7,567 nucleotides of DNA from an uncultured Collinsella sp. (GTDB taxonomy: Bacteria > Actinomycetota > Coriobacteriia > Coriobacteriales > Coriobacteriaceae), in assembly GCA_900758845.1 (NCBI GenBank), contig CAAESW010000005.1, positions 1 to 7,567 on the forward strand. Reading direction: 5' to 3'. Shown here in pieces: positions 4,961-7,567 of this stretch. Numbering within the stretch: position 1 is the first letter of the stretch; the number at the start of each line of letters is the position of its first letter. Made by a program: the position numbers and the translations under genes. The notes under the pieces were generated by a model. The model did no database searches. It worked only from the letters and a program-made list of their open reading frames with translations, and was not told the origin of the DNA.

Positions 4961-7261
4961 TTACTCGGCAGCGGCCTTGAACTTGTTGTAGTTGATCAGG
5001 CAGCCGGCCTTGACGATGGCACGCTCCTCGGCCGTCATATCGGCAATGTAGAGCTCAATCTGCTCGACCGTGCCGTCGGTGCGCACCACGTACGCGGCGA
5101 TGTTCTGCAGGTCGCCATCGAGCGCAGCACGGATACCCGGCACGAAGACGTAATCGCCCACCTCAAAGTTGGGCTCGGCCTCCATCTGGAAGGGCACCAT
5201 GCCCCAGTTCATCACGTTGGAGCGATAGCGCTTGGTGGCGTACTCGTGGACGATGTTGGCCAAGCCGCCAATCACGCGCTGACAGCTCGCGGCCTGCTCG
5301 CGGGCAGAACCGTCACCGGGCTTCTTGGCATAGAGCATGGAGCCGTACTCAGTCGCCTTGGCATCGGCCGCGACACCCGCGCCGGTCAGCGCCTCAAACA
5401 CGCTGGCAAGCTCGGCATCGAGTGCCGCCAGGTCGCCCGCTGCCTCGCCGGCAACGCGGCGCTTTTCCACCGCGTCGACCTCCTTGGAGCGGCCCACGTA
5501 GGCAGGGTCGCGACGGCTGAGCGTAAACTCGGCCAGACCCAGCGGGTTGGAGCGGAAGGAGCTCGTCTCGCCCGAGGGAATGAGCTCGTCGGTCGTGGTG
5601 ACCGGGTCCATGATCTTGGAGCACACCTTGAGCAGGATGTCGTCGCCGAGAGGCTCCATCGCGGGCCACGGCTTGATGTTGGGACCCTCGACCAGCTCGT
5701 CGGCAGGCTCCGCCTTGCCAAAGCCCCAGTACACGCGCTTCTTGTACGGCGCGTCGTCAAAGGTGTACTCGCAGGCCTCGTCCCAAGTCTCCTCGGGCAG
5801 GTCGGTCGCCGGCGTCAGGACGCCGCCGTTGGCAGCCGTCGCCGCAATGGAGCGAGCGTCCATCAGGGCCACGGCGCTCAGCTGGCCATTACCCGGCTTG
5901 GAACCCTCGCGGTTAGGGAAGTTACGCGTGGTGTGGCGGATGGACAGACCGTTGTTGGCAGGCGTGTCGCCGGCGCCGAAGCACGGGCCGCAGAATGCCG
6001 TGCGCACAATCGCGCCAGCCTCCATAAGGTCGTAGATATAGCCGCGGCGTGTAAGCTCAAGTGCCACGGGTTGGCTCGTGGGATAGACCGACAGCGAGAA
6101 CTCGCCGCAGCCGGTGTTGGCGCCCTTGAGCACGCGAGCAGCCTGGACCACGGAGTCGTAGTTGCCGCCCGAGCAGCCGGCGATAACGCCCTGCTGCACG
6201 TGCAGCTTGCCGTCGACGATCTTGTCGAGCAGGCTAAAGTGCGTCTTGCCCTCGCCGATCTTGGCGGCCTCGAGCTCCACCCCATGCAGGATGTCCTCGA
6301 GGTTCTCGTTGAGCTCGTCGATCTCAAAGCCGTTAGAAGGATGGAACGGCAACGCGATCATGGGCTTGATACTCGACAGATCGACTTCGACGCAGCCGTC
6401 GTAGTAGGCAACATCGGCGGGCTTGAGCTCGCGGTAGTCCTCGCCGCGACCGTGCATGGTCAAAAACGCGTGCGTGTCCTCGTCGGTGGCCCAGATGCTC
6501 GACAGGCAGGTGGTCTCGGTGGTCATGACGTCGACGCCGTTGCGGTAGTCGGTCGTCATGCTCGCGATACCGGGGCCCACGAACTCCATAACCTTGTTCT
6601 TAACGTAACCCTTGGCAAAGACGGCACGGATGATGGCGAGCGCCACGTCGTGCGGGCCGACGCCGGGGCGCGGAGCGCCCGTGAGGTAGATGGCAACGAC
6701 GCCGGGATAGGCGACATCGTAGGTGTCGCGCAGCAGCTGCTTTGCCAGCTCGCCACCGCCCTCGCCCACGGCCATGGTGCCCAGAGCGCCGTAGCGGGTG
6801 TGCGAGTCGGAGCCCAGGATCATCTTGCCACAGCCGGCGAAATTCTCACGCATAAAGGAGTGGATGACGGCGATGTGCGGCGGGACGAAGATGCCGCCGT
6901 ACTTCTTGGCAGCCGAGAGACCAAAGACGTGGTCGTCCTCGTTGATGGTGCCGCCCACGGCGCACAGCGAGTTGTGGCAGTTGGTGAGCACGTAGGGCAG
7001 CGGGAACTGCTCCATGCCCGAGGCGCGCGCCGTCTGGATGATGCCGACAAAGGTGATGTCGTGGCTCGCCATGGCGTCGAAGCGAATCTTGAGCGCCTCG
7101 GGGTCGCCGGACGTATTGTGTGCCTGGAGGATCGAATACGCGATGGTGCCGCGCTTGGCATCCTCGGGCGTCTGCGTAATACCGCGCTCGGCAGCCTCGG
7201 CCTCAGGCACAACCTCGCTGCCACCGCGCAGGTAGATGCCGTCCTCGTACAGCTTAACCAT
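4961..7261 (-). CDS. Aconitase-superfamily hydratase, YbhJ-like, 766 aa
   Basis: This is a predicted [4Fe-4S] hydro-lyase of the aconitase superfamily. The whole length closely resembles E. coli YbhJ as I recall it, including the start (LYxDGxYLR), and the substrate of that group is not established. In 766-residue numbering, the GSDSHTRYG active-site loop is at 150-158. The three cluster cysteines are C363 in GCSGG and C424/C427 in CGPC. The TTRNFPNREGS segment lies at 444-454, SGETSS starts at 563, and the swivel domain carries GDGSAREQ near 649-656, matching the catalytic Ser-Arg of aconitases. The ATG at 7261 is chosen because GGGAG lies 5 nt upstream and it matches YbhJ; a start at 7306 would add 15 unlikely residues. 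Length is near YbhJ (about 750). It is probably cytoplasmic and monocistronic. It is not a clear TCA-cycle aconitase, and homoaconitase or isopropylmalate isomerase is unlikely given the two-domain single chain. Confidence 0.93.
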   Translation of the reverse strand: MVKLYEDGIYLRGGSEVVPEAEAAERGITQTPEDAKRGTIAYSILQAHNTSGDPEALKIRFDAMASHDITFVGIIQTARASGMEQFPLPYVLTNCHNSLCAVGGTINEDDHVFGLSAAKKYGGIFVPPHIAVIHSFMRENFAGCGKMILGSDSHTRYGALGTMAVGEGGGELAKQLLRDTYDVAYPGVVAIYLTGAPRPGVGPHDVALAIIRAVFAKGYVKNKVMEFVGPGIASMTTDYRNGVDVMTTETTCLSSIWATDEDTHAFLTMHGRGEDYRELKPADVAYYDGCVEVDLSSIKPMIALPFHPSNGFEIDELNENLEDILHGVELEAAKIGEGKTHFSLLDKIVDGKLHVQQGVIAGCSGGNYDSVVQAARVLKGANTGCGEFSLSVYPTSQPVALELTRRGYIYDLMEAGAIVRTAFCGPCFGAGDTPANNGLSIRHTTRNFPNREGSKPGNGQLSAVALMDARSIAATAANGGVLTPATDLPEETWDEACEYTFDDAPYKKRVYWGFGKAEPADELVEGPNIKPWPAMEPLGDDILLKVCSKIMDPVTTTDELIPSGETSSFRSNPLGLAEFTLSRRDPAYVGRSKEVDAVEKRRVAGEAAGDLAALDAELASVFEALTGAGVAADAKATEYGSMLYAKKPGDGSAREQAASCQRVIGGLANIVHEYATKRYRSNVMNWGMVPFQMEAEPNFEVGDYVFVPGIRAALDGDLQNIAAYVVRTDGTVEQIELYIADMTAEERAIVKAGCLINYNKFKAAAE

Positions 7262-7266
7262 ACTGT

Positions 7267-7271
7267 CTCCC
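7267..7271 (-). promoter_or_regulatory. Ribosome binding site deciding the hydratase start
   Basis: Minus-strand GGGAG lies 5 nt before the ATG at 7261. The alternative ATG codons at 7306 and 7297 lack such a site, and the leader palindrome at 7277-7293 would fall inside the coding region if they were used. Confidence 0.7.
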
Positions 7272-7276
7272 ACTCT

Positions 7277-7293
7277 GCCCAAAAGATTTGGGC
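7277..7293. promoter_or_regulatory. Perfect palindrome in the hydratase leader
   Basis: Seven-base arms GCCCAAA and TTTGGGC are perfectly inverted around a 3-nt centre. It ends 5 nt upstream of the ribosome binding site. It could be a DNA operator or an RNA hairpin controlling translation. No known box is recognised. Confidence 0.5.
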
Positions 7294-7348
7294 GCATAGC
7301 ATACATTCGTTCAATATCGTGCCATAGAACGGTTGCGAGTGGGTTACG

Positions 7349-7377
7349 AATCTACACGTTCACTTTATCTCAGTAAA
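7349..7377 (-). promoter_or_regulatory. Candidate hydratase promoter
   Basis: Minus-strand TTTACT (7372-7377) and TAGATT (7349-7354), each matching four of six consensus bases, are exactly 17 nt apart. Transcription would start near 7342, giving a leader of about 80 nt that contains the palindrome at 7277-7293. Confidence 0.45.
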
Positions 7378-7379
7378 GT
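7362..7379. promoter_or_regulatory. Small palindrome overlapping the hydratase -35, candidate operator
   Basis: ACTTTA (7362-7367) and TAAAGT (7374-7379) are inverted around a 6-nt spacer and cover the candidate -35 at 7372-7377. The overlap suggests a repressor site, possibly shared with the divergent gene to the right. Confidence 0.4.
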
Positions 7380-7435
7380 ACAGGACGAGCCGGGTGTGGG
7401 CAGGCAGATTTGGTACAAGAGTGCCCCTTCCGACC

Positions 7436-7462
7436 AGTCATTTAAGAACGTCCCCAATGACT
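7436..7462. repeat. Inverted repeat at the start of the right-hand reading frame
   Basis: AGTCATT (7436-7442) and AATGACT (7456-7462) are perfect 7-base inverted arms around a 13-nt centre. The right arm contains the ATG of the partial gene starting at 7457. The element resembles a short interspersed palindrome, but only one copy is seen in the window. Confidence 0.4.
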
Positions 7463-7567
7463 ACCCATAACAACGCCGATGTTTTGGCGCGGACAGCGAA
7501 AGCCCGCCAGAGCGAGCAAGGTGCCTTGAAACAAGGCGGCATTGATCTTTTGATCATGCCGCCGAAG
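7457..7567 (+). CDS. Hypothetical protein, N-terminal 37 residues, runs off the window
   Basis: The plus frame from ATG at 7457 stays open to the window edge and begins MTTHNNADVLARTAKARQ, ending LLIMPPK. The composition looks like real protein, with a likely helix rich in Ala, Arg, Lys and Gln at about 7-24. I do not recognise the family. The ribosome binding site is weak. The same frame is also open upstream to a GTG at 7421, so the start is uncertain. Other frames over this stretch are also open, which lowers certainty. It would be divergent from the hydratase gene. A hairpin (7535-7563) lies within it. Confidence 0.4.
   Translation, partial: MTTHNNADVLARTAKARQSEQGALKQGGIDLLIMPPK
7535..7563. 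repeat. Hairpin at the right edge of the window
   Basis: GGCGGCAT (7535-7542) and ATGCCGCC (7556-7563) pair perfectly, and GATC/GATC extends the stem past one bulged T to a TTTT loop. A smaller overlapping hairpin (GCCTTG with CAAGGC, 7523-7537) competes with it. If the plus frame here is coding, the stem lies within the gene; otherwise it may be part of an intergenic repeat. Confidence 0.45.

Noticed and set aside
5246..7327. Very long plus-strand open frame (about 693 codons) opposite the hydratase gene
   Set aside because: It is a mirror of a real aconitase-family gene with intact catalytic motifs. The product is rich in Leu, Val, Gly, Ala, Arg and His, as expected from reading GC-rich codons backwards.

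Overview
The window looks like a chromosomal segment from a GC-rich actinobacterium. The protein content and the style of the intergenic palindromes suggest a gut Coriobacteriia member, probably Collinsella or a relative. That taxonomic call is inference from recalled family resemblance, not a search. Two long genes dominate and both are read on the minus strand: the disaggregase gene clpB (466-3093) and an aconitase-superfamily hydratase closely resembling E. coli YbhJ (start re-assigned to 7261, stop at 4961).

Left edge: positions 1 to about 93 appear to be one end of an IS3-family (IS150-like) insertion sequence, with the first 12 codons of its OrfA running off the window on the minus strand. 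A 64-residue Ala/Pro/Lys-rich protein of unknown function (138-332, minus) follows, separated from clpB by a strong intrinsic terminator (383-420). clpB has all expected ClpB motifs. Its leader carries a GC hairpin just before the ribosome binding site, and an AT-rich 36-bp inverted repeat lies at the likely promoter. I found no CIRCE, HAIR or CtsR box.

Middle: 3094-3900 has no convincing gene. It holds the clpB control region, a roughly 275-bp repeat (copy A) made of two long hairpins plus a third smaller one, and a run of five 9-nt tandem units. A single-pass membrane-anchored protein of unknown function (3901-4548, plus) follows. Just past it comes a diverged second copy of the same repeat (copy B, about 4594-4868), which carries an intact terminator for the hydratase gene. 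Beyond it is a palindrome with perfect 22-bp arms (4872-4945). The membrane protein gene is thus bracketed by two direct copies of a structured repeat and converges on the hydratase gene.

Right: the hydratase keeps the aconitase-type iron-sulfur cysteines and active-site motifs. Its upstream region has a plausible promoter overlapping a small palindrome, and a second perfect palindrome in the leader. A divergent plus-strand reading frame begins near 7457 and runs off the window.

The main genes are ordinary (protein quality control and a predicted hydro-lyase). The unusual content is intergenic: the duplicated multi-hairpin element and several unassigned palindromes. I did not find a clear new multi-gene system.
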